A stretch of DNA of 64,000 bases, taken from contig JAETXT010000009.1 in NCBI GenBank assembly GCA_019188255.1, forward strand, positions 2,170,001-2,234,000, read 5' to 3'. The notes under the pieces were generated by a model. That model saw only the letters and a program-made list of their open reading frames with translations, had not been told where the DNA came from and did no database searches. The stretch comes from Verticillium longisporum (Eukaryota; Ascomycota; Sordariomycetes; Glomerellales; Plectosphaerellaceae). Of this stretch, positions 23,988 through 36,001 are shown in pieces. The first letter of the stretch is position 1. The number at the start of each line of letters is the position of its first letter. The position numbers and the translations under genes were made by a program.

Positions 23988-26512
23988 ATGGCCGACAACG
24001 ACAACTACTCGCAGGATGGCGGCGAGTACAGTACCGCTCGGCCCAACTTTCATCTCGGGCAGCATGATTCTACTCGAGAGGAGCCCCTTACTGATATGCA
24101 GTATGGGCAGGTTCTGAATGCTGGTGTAAGATTAAGTTGAAAGCGCACTTGGCGTAAGCGAGAACCGTTGCTGATCGTGCCCCCAGATCACCTTTGTGAC
24201 TAGCCCTGTGACGAACAAGAACTTCCATTCCCGCGTAGTCGAGTTGGTCAAGGCCCACCTCGCCCTCGTCAAAGAGGCCGGCCCCCATGCCCAGAGCCTG
24301 GCCGACCCCATCATCCCGCCTCTGACGCCCAAGGACACAGCTCTGTTCCCAAGCCCTGTCGTCAACACCTACATCGCTTACACGAGCCCCTGGATCGACT
24401 TGGCCTCCACTAACCCTGTCATCGCCAACATCTCTCGCCAGGTCCTCAACCTCGAGGTTGCTTACGCCAACTTCTGTGGCGTCAGAAGTGTCGTCGTCCC
24501 CGGCCCCAGAGCCGATGCCTCCAAGAACGGCGGCAACCAGGGGCTTGCCCAGTACGGTCGGGCCCTACAGGAGGCCATGACTGTAGGCAGCCGCCTGAAC
24601 TTTCTCATCCACATCCCCATGTACAGGGAGCCCGGTCTCGAGGAGAAGGTTGATACCCTTTCCGTCCTATTGGGCGAGGGGAAGAAAGCGGCCCAAGAGA
24701 TTGATGTGTACAGCACGTGGGACTCATGGCACGTCATTCGTACCATCTGCGAATACAGCCTGAGGTTGTTTGTCGGTACGTCACCATTCTACTCCTACTC
24801 GAGAACCTTTTGCGTGAACTGCCCGCCAACGTCTTTTCTTAGCCTTGAGGATCCCCAAGGTCTTGCCCGAGCGTGAGGTCCAGGAGAAGTGGTTTGCTGA
24901 GCCCCTACACTATCTCACTCTGAGGCCCGAGACATTCAAGAAGAACGCGAGTGGTCACCCGGCCCTGCCCAGGACACACCAAGATCTTTTGTTCTCTTAC
25001 ATGCGCCTCAAGAATGCGCCCTGGCTGCTTCTTGTCGACACTGGCCCAGATCTGGCGACTCTCGATGCCGAGGCGAAGCGGGCGGCGCAAGCAGACTTTC
25101 CTGCTCTCGGAGAAACGACCCCCAAGGAGAGCGAACCCAAATCGTTCCGTGCTTACATTGAGTACCTCAAGTGGCTTGAGTTCCAGCAGCCTCCCCTCAA
25201 CTACCTCGAAAGGACAACCCTTACGAGCTTTCAGGATTGGCTGCAATCACCCCTTCAGCCACTTTCGGACAACCTTGAGTCGGCCACCTACGAGATCTTC
25301 GAAGGTGATCCAGTCAAGTACAACCAGTACGAGGAAGCTATTGCGGAAGCTCTGGCCGAATGGAAGGACCTCGGACGTGCGTGCTCGTCGCCCAAGGGAG
25401 CTGTCGTCATCGCTGTTGCCGGCTCCGGTCGTGGTCCCTTGGTCACTCGTGCACTCAAGGCTGCCAACGAGACGGGCGTCGCGGTCGAGGTCTGGGCTGT
25501 GGAGAAGAATCCCAATGCATATGTCTACCTGTTGCGCCAGAACGAACTGGTCTGGGGTGGCCGCGTGACCGTGGTCAAGACAGACATGCGTGCCTGGAAG
25601 GGCCCTCTCGTGTCCGGCACTCCCGACAACAACCCCGTCTACGGCAAGGTCGACATCCTCGTCTCTGAGCTTCTGGGTTCCTTCGCCGATAACGAGCTCT
25701 CCCGGAGTGCCTCGACGGAGTCCAACACGTCCTCGCTCCCCACGGCATCTCCATCCCGGAGTCCTACACGGCCCATATGACCCCTGTCGCCCACCCGCGC
25801 ATTCACTCCGACCTCCTGACCCGTCTGCCCACAGACCCTAACGCTTTTGAAACGCCCTGGGTCGTTCGTCTGTTTGCCATGGACTTTGCCGCGGCGGAGA
25901 AGGTACCGGGCCACCCCCGCTTCCAGCAAGCCTGGGAGTTTGAGCACCCCCTTCCCGAAGCGACGATGCAGCTGATGGAAGCCCGCCGCGCAGGTGGCGT
26001 CATGGGCGGCGGCGGAGGCAGCATGGCCGGTGCCGCAGGCGCCAACGACCACAACTCGCGCTTCTGCCACCTGACCTTCGTGTGCCGTACCAGGGGCGTT
26101 ATTCACGGACTGGCGGGCTACTTCGAATCGGTGCTTTACGCGCCGCGCCTTGGCGACAAGGCTAGGGTCGAGATCAGCACGCATCCTGACCAGATTGATC
26201 AGAAGAGCAAGGATATGATCTCGTGGTTCCCGATCTACTTCCCCATCAAGGTAAAGCTCTCTTCTTCGTCTACTTTCTTTTCTTCCTTCCCAGCGCCTCA
26301 TTAGAGGTGCATGACTGACGCGCGGAATGCAGCAACCACTATACTACCCTGCCGACACGGAGCTCGAGGTTAGCATGTGGCGTCAGACGGACGACTCTAA
26401 GGTCTGGTACGAGTGGCTCATCGAGGCCTACACCTGGGTGGGTGAGGGTCAGCGGATCAAGGTGGGCAGCTCAGAGCTCACGAGCAGCCGCAAGGTCGCA
26501 TGCCTGATGTGA
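23988..26512 (+). CDS. PRMT5/Skb1 arginine methyltransferase, one-base frameshift
   Basis: Type II protein arginine methyltransferase that symmetrically dimethylates Sm proteins and histones. Four exons: 23988-24125, 24187-24775, 24843-26250 and 26333-26512. It has the N-terminal TIM-barrel region, the SAM-binding loop VAGSGRGPLVTRAL, the double-E loop SELLGSFADNE, and the C-terminal beta-barrel/dimerisation part ending TSSRKVACLM. At 25700-25703 the frame breaks. The sequence reads CTCTCCCGGAG, whereas one more C would restore ELSPECLDGV and join the downstream frame. The exon lengths sum to 2315, one short of a multiple of three; with the base added the product is 771 residues. Either a real null allele or, more likely, a base missing from a C run. 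Confidence 0.92.
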
Positions 26513-26985
26513 GAGCACCGGGGGCACCTCTTGCCGAGGTAGACGCGGAGATCAAAGTGGTCAGTGTGATGCGCAGATCTGGCAGCAGGGCACAAGAGGA
26601 CATAGGAGCTATCAACGGGTCTGAAGTGTCTTCTGCTTCAGGAAGGAAGAATTGAAGGGCGGGGTATCTATCCTGATGATGATGATCGTTATGATGACGA
26701 CGGATGAGGGTGGATAGACGGATTGATCGCCAAATTTCCCTTTTTTTGCAACGACCGGCCTGAAACTTCCATTGCTGTGGATTGTGCCGTTCCCACCCCT
26801 CTTTAAACGCCATTCGTTTCCGCTGGTGACAGGCCCCCATATCTGTCCATTCGTCTCTCAGGAGCATCATGCCCACCGCCTCGCATTCACATTTTGAATA
26901 TTCAGTCTCGGCCTCCTGACTCGGAGGTGGTCGGACAGGCATAGACTCTGCATCGTGCGTTCGTGTCATGTCTTGCGCGCGCGGC
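26513..26985. other. Convergent 3' region
   Basis: Between the ends of PRMT5 (+) and the SmF gene (-). Small ATGATG-type repeats occur near 26674. No gene is seen. Confidence 0.65.
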
Positions 26986-27493
26986 TCAACCCTCCATCTT
27001 GACGTCGCCATTGCTGCCCGCGCCGGCCGCCCTGATCCACAAGACGTTGTTGCACCTGCCAGTTTGTCAGCCATTCCGTCGCGTAGACAAGGGGGGGATT
27101 CGCAGGCGCAGCGCACCTGATCAGGACCTGGCCCAGTGCGCCGGTCATCTTCTGGTCGATGTACTCCTCGGCGCCGCTGAGCTGGATGTTCATGTACGAG
27201 TCGATGCTGACGAGCCGGCCCTTGTACTCGGTGTCGCCCCACTTTAGGCGGACGACGATGTCCTTGTTGACGCTGCGGGGGAGGGGATTGCGCGGTTAGC
27301 TTTCGAGGTCGCGCCTCTGGATGCGTGGGAATCGCGGGAGGAGGAGGGTGGGGTGGAAGGGAGGAACGCACAGGTCCTGGAGCATAGGCCTCGGGTTGAG
27401 GGGTACGAACTACTTGAGGTCAGCGCTCTATCCACCGGATCAAGGTCGACGGCAGGGTGCTGGGGAAGGAGGGGGGGTTAGACCTACACTCAT
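26986..27493 (-). CDS. Small nuclear ribonucleoprotein F (SmF)
   Basis: Core Sm-ring protein of U1, U2, U4 and U5 snRNPs. Four exons fit: 27493-27488 (six bases, Met-Ser), 27409-27372, 27272-27117 and 27055-26986, total 89 residues (human SmF is 86). The Sm1 motif ([30 protein letters not shown]) and Sm2 motif ([16 protein letters not shown]) are complete once introns are removed. Donors are GTAGGT, GTGCGT and GTGCGC, with CAG or TAG acceptors. The six-base first exon is inferred because FVPLNPRP needs a preceding Met-Ser as in SmF homologues. Divergent from the downstream hydrolase. Confidence 0.93.
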
Positions 27494-28440
27494 GATGGGC
27501 GGTGGGGGGGGGTCGGTGATGAGGGTGGTGAGGCCGGCTACGCGCGAGGCTGACTTGGGGCGGCGAGCTGGGTTGAAGTTTTGCGTGGGGATGCTCGGTG
27601 GGAGGCTGTCGGTGAATTGTCGGAAGCGATAAGATAAGTGACTTGCTCAAGCTTCGCGCTGGGTTGCTAGCTGTGCCCAGGCAGCTTCCATTTTCTAGCT
27701 GTACCTTACACCGAGGCGTAGAGGGCCTTCGATTGCAATGCGCATTATATCGACTTGGCCATGTATTGAACGAGAAAAAGTGATTCGATCCTGCCAGTTG
27801 ATCAGAGTCATACTCGGCATCGCCGTAACACTGGCATTGTTCGTCTTGGCTCGATGACGACTCATCCAAAATCCTGGCCCATCGGCCCGTGAACAAGCAT
27901 CAATCACCAGGAATACATTCAAAGCTTCGTCTCTGCAGGTGCAGCATTGCTATGCAACAGTAGCGTACTCCAGTCGTTACGTTACTCACCAGTCAATCTA
28001 CTCTGGTCATGCGCCAGGCAAAGTCTCCGGGCAACCACTGGAAACGAGTTCAGCTGGTCGTCAGAGGCGCTGGCGGGCCAATCGACAGCGCCCGAATCGC
28101 TGTGCTTACAGTGGGCGTAGGGGTAGGGAGGGTGGTTCCGTCCCTGGCCGTCCCGACGACGATGACTCCTTGCCCGGAGCCAGCCGATGTTGCGCATGCG
28201 CGAGGACTACTCGGGTTTGCTTGGAGTTGGAACACTCAGCTCGTGTGCGCGAGGCCTCAAGCTGCACAGGCGTCGTTTCTTACAAGAAGTGATGTCCAGC
28301 CCATCTTGGAGGAGCTGGAGGAGTTGGAGTCACTGCAATACCAAAAGGAGCCTTCACCCAATACTGTATTATCAGAAAATAATTCGAAGCGACCCCAAAC
28401 TTGTCACCTTGACTGAAGCGCACTTCGACACTACTTCGAC
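27494..28440. other. Divergent promoter region SmF/hydrolase
   Basis: A 947-bp interval without a convincing gene. A plus-strand frame runs into the hydrolase region from 28187, but its translation before 28570 is not protein-like and is treated as leader. Confidence 0.6.
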
Positions 28441-29584
28441 ATGCTCAACCTCCAGCTTTCCTACAGTTGGCTGTACTGGACACGTCCGTCAGGAGAGATC
28501 CCTGATGCCCCAGCCGGCTTGGAACGGTATTGGATCGAGACACCCTCTGGTAGGCTCGAGGTCCTCTCGAACCAACCAGCAGACCCATCAAGAGAGCAAG
28601 ATTCCCATAGTCTTCGTCCACGGAGGCATGGGCAGCGCCTGGGTCTGGACCGAATACATGCAGCACCTCGCCGAGCACAACGTGCCCTGCTATGCCGTCT
28701 CCTTGCGCGGCCACGGCAACAGCTGGCACCCTTCGTACCTGAGAATGGTCTACGGCACAACGAGGAGCCAGCTGGCGAGCGATGCCGTTGCCGCCATTAG
28801 CTGGGTACAGGAGCGCCATGGAGAGGAGGCGCTGCTCGTCGGGCATTCCAGCGGCGGCGGACTCCTCCAAGGGATCCTTAGCGCGCAGCAGGTGCACGCA
28901 CAGGGCTTGGCCTTGCTAGGAGCTGTCCCGGGCTTTGGATCGTGAGTGAATACCGTGCTCCGATGGCACTTTGACATCTGGCTGATGATGTACAGATTTG
29001 GTGTGTACCTCAATTGGGCGAGATTCGACCCTCTCTTCGTGATCCGCATGTGGCTTCAGGGCGGTCACTCGAATTCGCCCCTTTCGCATCCGCTCCTGAC
29101 CAGGCGGGCCTTCTTCAGCGATGATTACCCCATGACGAAGCTTATAGAGTTCCAATTGCACTCGAACCGCTACGAAAGCTTCTGGTGGCCGTTGACGATG
29201 ATGAGGCCATTCGTCAACACCGAGAGCCTCATCAGTTCCATTAGGGGCTGGGGCAGCAGCGACCGCATCATGGTCATGACCGGCACTCTGGACAAGCTGA
29301 TGACGCACGACATTATGGTACGGCTGGCCGACACCTACCGCAAGTCTGTTGGTCGACTGGTCGCGGCGAAAAAGCTAGATGCCAAGGTTGACGAGGTCAA
29401 GACGATGGCTGGAGTGGGAGGACAGGATGACGAGGGCCTGGGTGTGCGGCTGACCTGGGTCGAGTGCGCGGGGCATCATCTGCAGAACGACTGGAGCTGG
29501 AAGGTAGGAGCGGACAAGCTGTTGGCGTTCCACGAGCAGTTGGCTGCCAAGGGTGAAATCAGCGAGGGCTATCAAAAGGTATAG
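28441..29584 (+). CDS. Alpha/beta hydrolase, one-base frameshift
   Basis: Two exons, 28441-28941 and 28996-29584 (GTGAGT...CAG), encode an alpha/beta-hydrolase-fold protein of about 362 residues. The start MLNLQLSYSWLYWTRPSG is a family hallmark. An oxyanion-type HGGMGSAWVW segment, nucleophile elbow GHSSGGG and C-terminal catalytic histidine in CAGHHLQND are all present, so the enzyme should be active if read through. The first 40-50 residues are in a different frame from the rest. One surplus base lies between SGRLE and IPIVFVHGG (about 28555-28605). The summed exon length is one more than a multiple of three. The substrate is unknown. The lesion may be a sequencing error. Confidence 0.82.
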
Positions 29585-29922
29585 CGTTCCGTAGGTGCCT
29601 AGGTATGGGAGGATGAGTAGGTTGCGTGTGCCTTGGGAGGCCTGTCGGGCGCTTGTTGGTTTGTGTTTATATTGTAGCGAAAATACCCATCTCTCCTTCT
29701 CAATCTATAGCAAGTGCGGTCCAAAGCTGAGAATTGTGCCTTTCTAGAATTGTAGTCCAGATGCGAAAGTGCTGTGCCCTGAGGTGTGTCACAGATCGGT
29801 TGTCAAGTGCGTGCAATCAAGCAAATAAATTTTGGTGGAGCTCCCACGAACCTGCCTTGCCTGCCTTGCCTGCCTGTCAACTCAACTTCACAACATCCCC
29901 CGACGTGCCCGGCAAGCGCATC
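29585..29922. other. Hydrolase-DBR1 spacer
   Basis: A 338-bp interval between two genes on the same strand. A short repeat of CCTGCCTTG lies near 29852-29878, about 50 bases before the DBR1 start. Confidence 0.6.
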
Positions 29923-31712
29923 ATGTCAACACAAACCTTCGAAACCCAAGGCGTCCGCGTCGCCGTCGAAGGCTGTGTGAGTTCTTCCTTCCATCCTGCT
30001 CACAAGTCGAGCAGCCGTCTGACGACCTGCAGGGCCACGGCACGCTCAATGCCATCTACGCCGCGGTTGCCAAGTCATGCGAGGCGCGCGGCTGGGACGG
30101 CGTCGACGTGCTCATCATCGGCGGCGACTTCCAGGCCGTTCGCAACGCCGCCGACCTGACCGTCATGTCGGTCCCCGCCAAGTACCGCGAGATGGGCGAC
30201 TTTTGGGAGTACTACGCCGGCGCGCGCACGGCGCCGTACCTGACGCTGTTCGCCGGCGGCAACCACGAGGCGGCGTCGCACCTCTGGGAACTCTACTACG
30301 GGGGCTGGGCCGCGCCCAACATCTACTACCTCGGAGCCGCCAACGTGCTGCGCCTCGGGCCGCTGCGCATCGCCGGCATGAGCGGCATCTGGAAGGGCTT
30401 TGACTACCGCAAGGCGCATCACGAGAGGTTGCCGTTTGGCGCGGATGACGTCAAGAGTTTTTACCACGTCCGCGAGGTTGATGTGCGAAAGCTGCTGCTT
30501 ATCAGGGAGCAGGTCGATGTCGGCATCAGCCATGACTGGCCGCGGGCCATTGAGAAGTGGGGAGACGAAAAGGCGCTCTGGAGGATGAAGCCCGACTTTG
30601 AGGCCGAGTCGAGAGACGGCACGCTAGGGAACGTTGCTGCCGAGTATGTGCTCGACAGACTGAGGCCACCGTACTGGTTCTCGGCGCATCTGCACTGCAA
30701 GTTCTCGGCGCTGAAGCGGTTCGATCTGGGGGACGCTGGCGCCGAGACAAAGGATGGTGGCATCAAATCTGAGACGCAAGCACGTGGAACAGCATCTGCT
30801 GCTGCTACAACGACTACAGTGGCGGAGGCGAATCCAGAGGAGATTGACCTCGACGACGACGATGATGACGCTGTTCCCACTGCGGCTGCGAGCACTACAG
30901 CAAACCCAAACGAGATCAGCCTCGATGATGACGACGACGACGAACCTGCCCCTGCGGCACCAACTATCAACCCCGAAGACACGCCAAAGCCCGTCAGCAA
31001 CGTCTCAGCCGACCTTCGAGCCCAGCTTCCTGCCTCGTTTGCCGCAGCAAAACCCCAGCCCAAGACGACACCCGGCCAGCCTGTGCCCGCGACAATCACG
31101 AACAATCAAGTCCGCTTCCTCGCGCTCGACAAGTGCCTCCCGCGCCGCCACTTCCTCCAGCTCCTCGACATCCACCCCCACGACGGCAGCCCCGTCGCGC
31201 CGCCGTCCACGCCGCCCCAACACCCCGGCCGCTTCCCGCTGCAGTACGACCCCGAGTGGCTGGCCATCACGCGCGCCCTCCACGGCGAGCTCACGATCGG
31301 CGACCGCGCAGCCCACGCGGCGCGCGACCGCGGCGAGGCGCACTACGCGCCCCTCATCGACGAGGCGCGCGCCTGGGTCGGCGAGCATGTCGCGGCCCTC
31401 GACGTCCCGGCCAACTTTGTCCTCACGGCGCCGCCGCACGACGGCAGCCCGAACTGGCGCAACGTTCCGGATCAGCCGTTTGAGTACACGAATCCGCAGA
31501 CGGCGGCATTCTGCGAGATGCTGCAGGTGGAGAACCTGTGGCACGCCACCGAGGACGAGAGGATGGCGAGGAAGGCGGAAGGACCGCCGCCGCCGAGCGA
31601 GAGGTTCGGGGGTGGCTTTCGCGGAGGGAGGGGCGGTCATGGTGGTCGGGGCGGCGGACGAGGTGGGAGGGGTGGTAGGGGACGGGGACGCGGGCGTGGG
31701 AGATTTCATTGA
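29923..31712 (+). CDS. DBR1: RNA lariat debranching enzyme
   Basis: Cleaves the 2'-5' bond of intron lariats so that they can be degraded. Two exons, 29923-29976 and 30033-31712 (GTGAGT...CAG), give 577 residues. Splicing creates the first metal motif, Cys18-Gly-His20-Gly. Asp50 (IIGGDFQ), Asn95-His96 (GGNHE), SHDWP and SAHLHC supply the other metallophosphatase ligands. The C-terminal DBR1 domain (FLALDKCLPRRHFLQLLDI) is complete. Between the two lie two acidic runs of six aspartates, each in an (E)xxxLDDDDDD context. The last 40 residues form an RGG/RGRG tail. Nuclear. Follows the hydrolase on the same strand. Confidence 0.95.
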
Positions 31713-32269
31713 GTGCTTGAGGAGTTCACAGCAGGGCCCTGGCTATTTACGGAACGGCCGGACGACGCAGAGGAACCCATTACAAGGGATTCACAAGCAA
31801 ATGTGTGTAGCCAACAAAAGCGGGAGAAGAGTCAAAGCTCGCGAGAGTAGTAGTCTATTTGCTATCCCAACTGATACAGCGTTCAAAGCTGTCTACGAAT
31901 CAAGATATGTAACCCCTCAGAAAAAAACCCAAACCCAACGGAGAGCTTGTGCTGGGCAGAGTATGGGGGCTGAATTCATCTTCCAAATCTAATAGACGTT
32001 CGATCCACGGAGCAATGAAGAATCGAACGCATATGCTGAGATGGGTCCATGTCACGGGGAGAGTTTGTGGGAGTAGCCGGAATGGCGAGGTGCGAACAAC
32101 CAAGAGGAAAACGAAGAGTGCGTGTTCGCCACGTGCAAAGTCGTCAAATCGTACATTCGTATCGTATGTGACCGCCCACTGGAGCAGCCGTGCCAAGCAG
32201 CAGCGCTGTAGGTCTGCCACTCCTAAACTCCAACTCCGGGTGGAAAAGCAGGACCCACGAAGGGCGAAA
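31713..32269. other. Convergent DBR1/elongin C 3' region
   Basis: No separate gene. The elongin C frame stays open through part of this interval (to 31900) if its predicted last intron is retained. Confidence 0.55.
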
Positions 32270-32891
32270 TCAAATGCCAGAGTTTTGTTCTGCTGCTCGT
32301 CAGATGGGACAGTCCCGGGATAGGGAGTCTGAAAGAACATACTGTCCAAGCCAAGATAGTCAGCTGCGACTAGCAGCTCAAGACAGAGCTCGACGGGTAT
32401 GTCCATGTCAGGCACGTCCTCCCGTTCGCGATACCTGTACCAGTACTGAAAGTACTCGCAGACCTTTTCCAGCACGATGCCACTGGTCGTGTCAGTCGAT
32501 GTCCTCCCGGGGAGAAAGGCACCGCGAGAAGGCAATGGCGGGCAATGTTGCGTCTCAGATCAAGTGTACGTGGAAAAAGACTTTTCATGCAGACCGCTCG
32601 AGAACGTTGTCGATGGTCTTTCGGAAAGCACTCGGAAAAGCGTTTCATCAAGGTGGCGCGCAAGGTGACGAGTGAAGGACAGAAAGCAGTAGAGACTTAC
32701 CTGATCTCCGTGAAGACACATCTCCCCGAGACTGCTTCCATGAACTGGCTGCGGGGATCCAGCATACCCTTGACGACCGGGCTGATCATGACGGCCTCGC
32801 GGAGCAGAACAAACTCGTACCCATCGCCAGACACGAGAGTCACGTACTTGTTCTCGGAGCCGTTTTTGCTCTGAGACAAGTACGAGGCCAT
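32270..32891 (-). CDS. ELC1: Elongin C
   Basis: BTB/POZ-Skp1-fold adaptor of cullin-type ubiquitin ligases and the elongin complex. Exon 1 is 32891-32701 ([20 protein letters not shown]). Intron 1 (32700-32483) is GTAAGT...CAG. Exon 2 continues with [19 protein letters not shown] and ends around [13 protein letters not shown], where elongin C normally stops. A strong GTATGT donor follows at 32342. Splicing to the CAG at 32290 gives a short last exon (32289-32270) and a 116-residue protein (human 112). Without that intron the frame runs another 120 or so residues to 31900 with no family resemblance, so the spliced model is preferred. The exact last residues are uncertain. Confidence 0.85.
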
Positions 32892-33735
32892 CGTGGTGAA
32901 AGAGCGTGCGTGCTTTCCCTTGTGTGCGGCCAGGTGCGCGGTCCTGATGGAGATGTGTCGTCTCGAAGTCTTGAAGGAACCTGCTCCTGACGATTGACAC
33001 TGTGTCTGGGGGTAGTCTTCCAGCAGCAGCTTGGAGAACCGAGTGAGGTGGGCGTGATGGAGGAATCCCAGAGAGATCGCAGTTCACGATGGCGACTTTT
33101 TTCTTTTGAAGGCGGAGATGGATGGACCCAGCGCACAGACCACAAGAGCTATGGGCAGGGTCACGTGGCCTTCCTCTCTGCCTGAGATAGATTGATAACG
33201 CAGGTTCCTCGCGTCACCGTGGCGTCGTAGCGTGGCTGGTTGCCCGGTCGACATGTTTACCACATGCAAGCAAGGCAAGTCGTCAACCTCCGCACCTGCC
33301 CCTGCCTTGCCAAACTCCCTTCAAGTACCTTACACTGCACCGCACCTGCTCTGGAGGTCCCGTTCAGCTTTCCTCATTTCGCATACCTGACAAACACCCA
33401 CTTCGCCCACGCTGCCTCGTTTGCTTCACCTTTGCGAGAAACGAGAGTCATCCTCACATTCCAGCCAAATCACACCCCCCTCTCTCTCAGTAGCTATTCA
33501 GGGTCGCCCGCTCGCCAGTAGCGCTATCCACCACGTTCGAGTCGTCAACATTCCAACAAGCCTCTCTTTACCCACGTTAAGCCACCGCAATCCTCCACCA
33601 AGAGAGTCGCAGCTCTGCACTTTGCGCCACCGCTTCCCCGAGACAGCCAGGGCCCTCTCAAAGTGAAGCAATTCGCTTCAAGGAGGCTAATTGAACCGGG
33701 AGACGCAGTTTGCGCTTGACCCAAGTCGCGCGGTC
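32892..33735. other. Divergent elongin C/RHO4 promoter region
   Basis: An 844-bp interval between diverging start codons, CT-rich on the RHO4 side. No gene is seen. Confidence 0.65.
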
Positions 33736-34759
33736 ATGGCGTCTACGCAGTATCGCAACTCGTACTACAACAACAACAACAGCACCAGCAACTACCTGTC
33801 CACCGAGAAGTACGACGATAGCCACAACAACTCGTCGGGCGCTCGCCGCAACCAGCGTATCAGGAGCAGTGACGGCACCGTCAGCACCACCATGAGCTCC
33901 TCCACCGGCCGTGAGTCGGCCGCTACGCACCTCACCGAGGGCCCCGCCTACTCCAAGAAGATTGTCGTCGTCGGCGACGGTGGCTGCGGCAAAACATGCC
34001 TGCTCATCAGCTACAGCCAAGGCTACTTCCCAGAGGTGCGTCACTCGGCTCGTCATTCACCTCCAACTGCGATCGCATGACTGACTGAGTATTACTGCAG
34101 AAATATGTCCCAACAGTGTTCGAGAACTACATCACCTACCCCACGCACCCACCGACCGGCAAGACGGTTGAGCTCGCTCTCTGGGACACAGCCGGCCAAG
34201 AGGAGTACGACCGCCTGCGACCCCTCTCTTACCCCGAGACCGATCTCATCTTTGTCTGTTTCGCCATTGACTGCCCCAACTCGCTTGAGAACGTCATGGA
34301 CAAGGTACGCCCTACTCGAAGACTCTTTGCCACTCGTATGGATATGACCAAGCCGCTAATGCAACCCAGTGGTACCCCGAAGTCCTCCACTTCTGCCCCT
34401 ACACACCCCTCGTGCTGGTTGCGCTCAAGTCCGACCTCCGCTTCAAGAGGACGTGTATCGATATGCTCAAGACCCAGGGCCTTACTCCCGTCACGACCGA
34501 ACAGGGCCAGACCGTCGCCAAGAAGATGAATGCCCAATATGCCGAGTGCAGCAGCAAAGAGATGACGGGCGTTGACGAGATTTTTGAGAGAGCCATTCTC
34601 ACTGTTGTCGCAAACGACCGGAAAAACATCGAGGCCCAGATGGCCACCGGTGCGTCGTCGTCATCAAATGGCGGCCGCGCCAGTGCGGGAGGCGGAAGCG
34701 GTAACATCCCCGGTGTGGGCGTGCCGAAGAAGGAGAAGAGGAGCTGCAAGCTGCTGTAA
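33736..34759 (+). CDS. RHO4: Rho-type small GTPase, RHO4
   Basis: Molecular switch for septum formation and actin-dependent polarity in filamentous fungi. Three exons, 33736-34035, 34101-34304 and 34370-34759, give 297 residues. An N-terminal Asn/Ser-rich extension of about 72 residues precedes the G domain, as is characteristic of fungal Rho4. GDGGCGKTC (P loop), YVPTVFENY (switch I), [17 protein letters not shown] (switch II), LKSDLR and ECSSKEM follow in order. A Ser/Gly-rich hypervariable region and a C-terminal CKLL box, expected to be geranylgeranylated, anchor it to the membrane. Confidence 0.94.
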
Positions 34760-36001
34760 GATGAGAAACGTGGAAGGCTCGGGCAAGGGGATATCAGGAT
34801 ATGGGACTCTTTTTTTCATCTTGTTTCTGTGTCACGCGAACAAACAACCGCCAAACTTTGGGGCCAGGCCAGGGGCCAGGGGCTCAGGGAGTAATGAATG
34901 ACTTTTTTCATGACATGCTACGACTCACGAGCTCGAGCGACTTTTGCATTCGTATGCGCTGTTTGATCTGCCTGCATGGCTGTCTTGGTGATCCGGGGGC
35001 ACACTACTGCTCCGTGACCCTACATCCTGCCTTTTGTGATCGATGCTCCTGTCTAAGATGGATGTGGAGTTGACTATTCGACCCAAGAACAGCAACTTTC
35101 CGCAGTGCTGCTTCTGTGGAAAGGGAGAATGAACAGAGCACATGTAAGCAACATCCCAGATCATCTGCTTAGGCACACCGGCGGGTATGATAACTTGGTC
35201 GGCAATCCTGTTATCAAAGATTCCGTCGCAAATTCCTCCATCGCATGTGCGCGCAGCATGAAATCGGAGGGCACTTCTCAATGTCTGGAGTCAGAGGTCC
35301 TTGTCAAGGTAGGGGATGCATTGAGCAAGGTATCTACTCCACGTGCATGTCACCGGCCCAGGGGGTATCATCCAGGTGTACCGCATCCCACTTGCACTTT
35401 GGGACCGCCCCAGCACCCCGCACTTCATGTGTTGTACTCGATGTGACTTGTGATCCCGGGCGAGCCTCTCGATACAGCCTTTCTGCAGCAAGTCAAGAGA
35501 CCGCGCCGACCAGGTTGTCGACTTGGCGAATTCCTTGATAATGCCTCCCTGAGCTTGGCGGTGCACCTGTGGCCCATATGGCGACTGGTAGTCTGATGTC
35601 GAGACATGCATTTTGCCCAGGCTCATCAGGAAGCTTGAGAAGTCGTCTCAGACATGCCGCTACGTCGTGAAGAACAAGCCCGCCCGACCGGACGTGCCAT
35701 TGCACAGATGCCGTGGTTCAACTTCCTCAACCTGGCAACGCCACACTCGAGAACCACATCTCAATGCAATGGTGTGCCTGCACAGGCTTCACAGTCAACA
35801 TATTGAAGCGGTGAGGCAGGGCTCAGTCCACTCAACCAGGACATGTCCCGAGAACGGGATGACAACCCGCTCATGGGCCGTCAGATCAGGTGGGGACATC
35901 CATGTCGTTGGGCCAGTGTCGTATACCCAGTGCCGGCAATGGATCCCAGTCCCAGCAGGCGAGAGCGTTGCGCAGGCGGCCATGTCTGCACGCCGACACC
36001 A
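34760..36001. other. Convergent RHO4/DAD1 3' region
   Basis: A 1.24-kb interval. Only short overlapping ORFs without recognisable features on either strand. Confidence 0.6.

Noticed and set aside
26478..27371. 297-residue minus-strand ORF over the SmF gene
   Set aside because: Wrong frame; the Sm motifs are encoded by the spliced frame instead.
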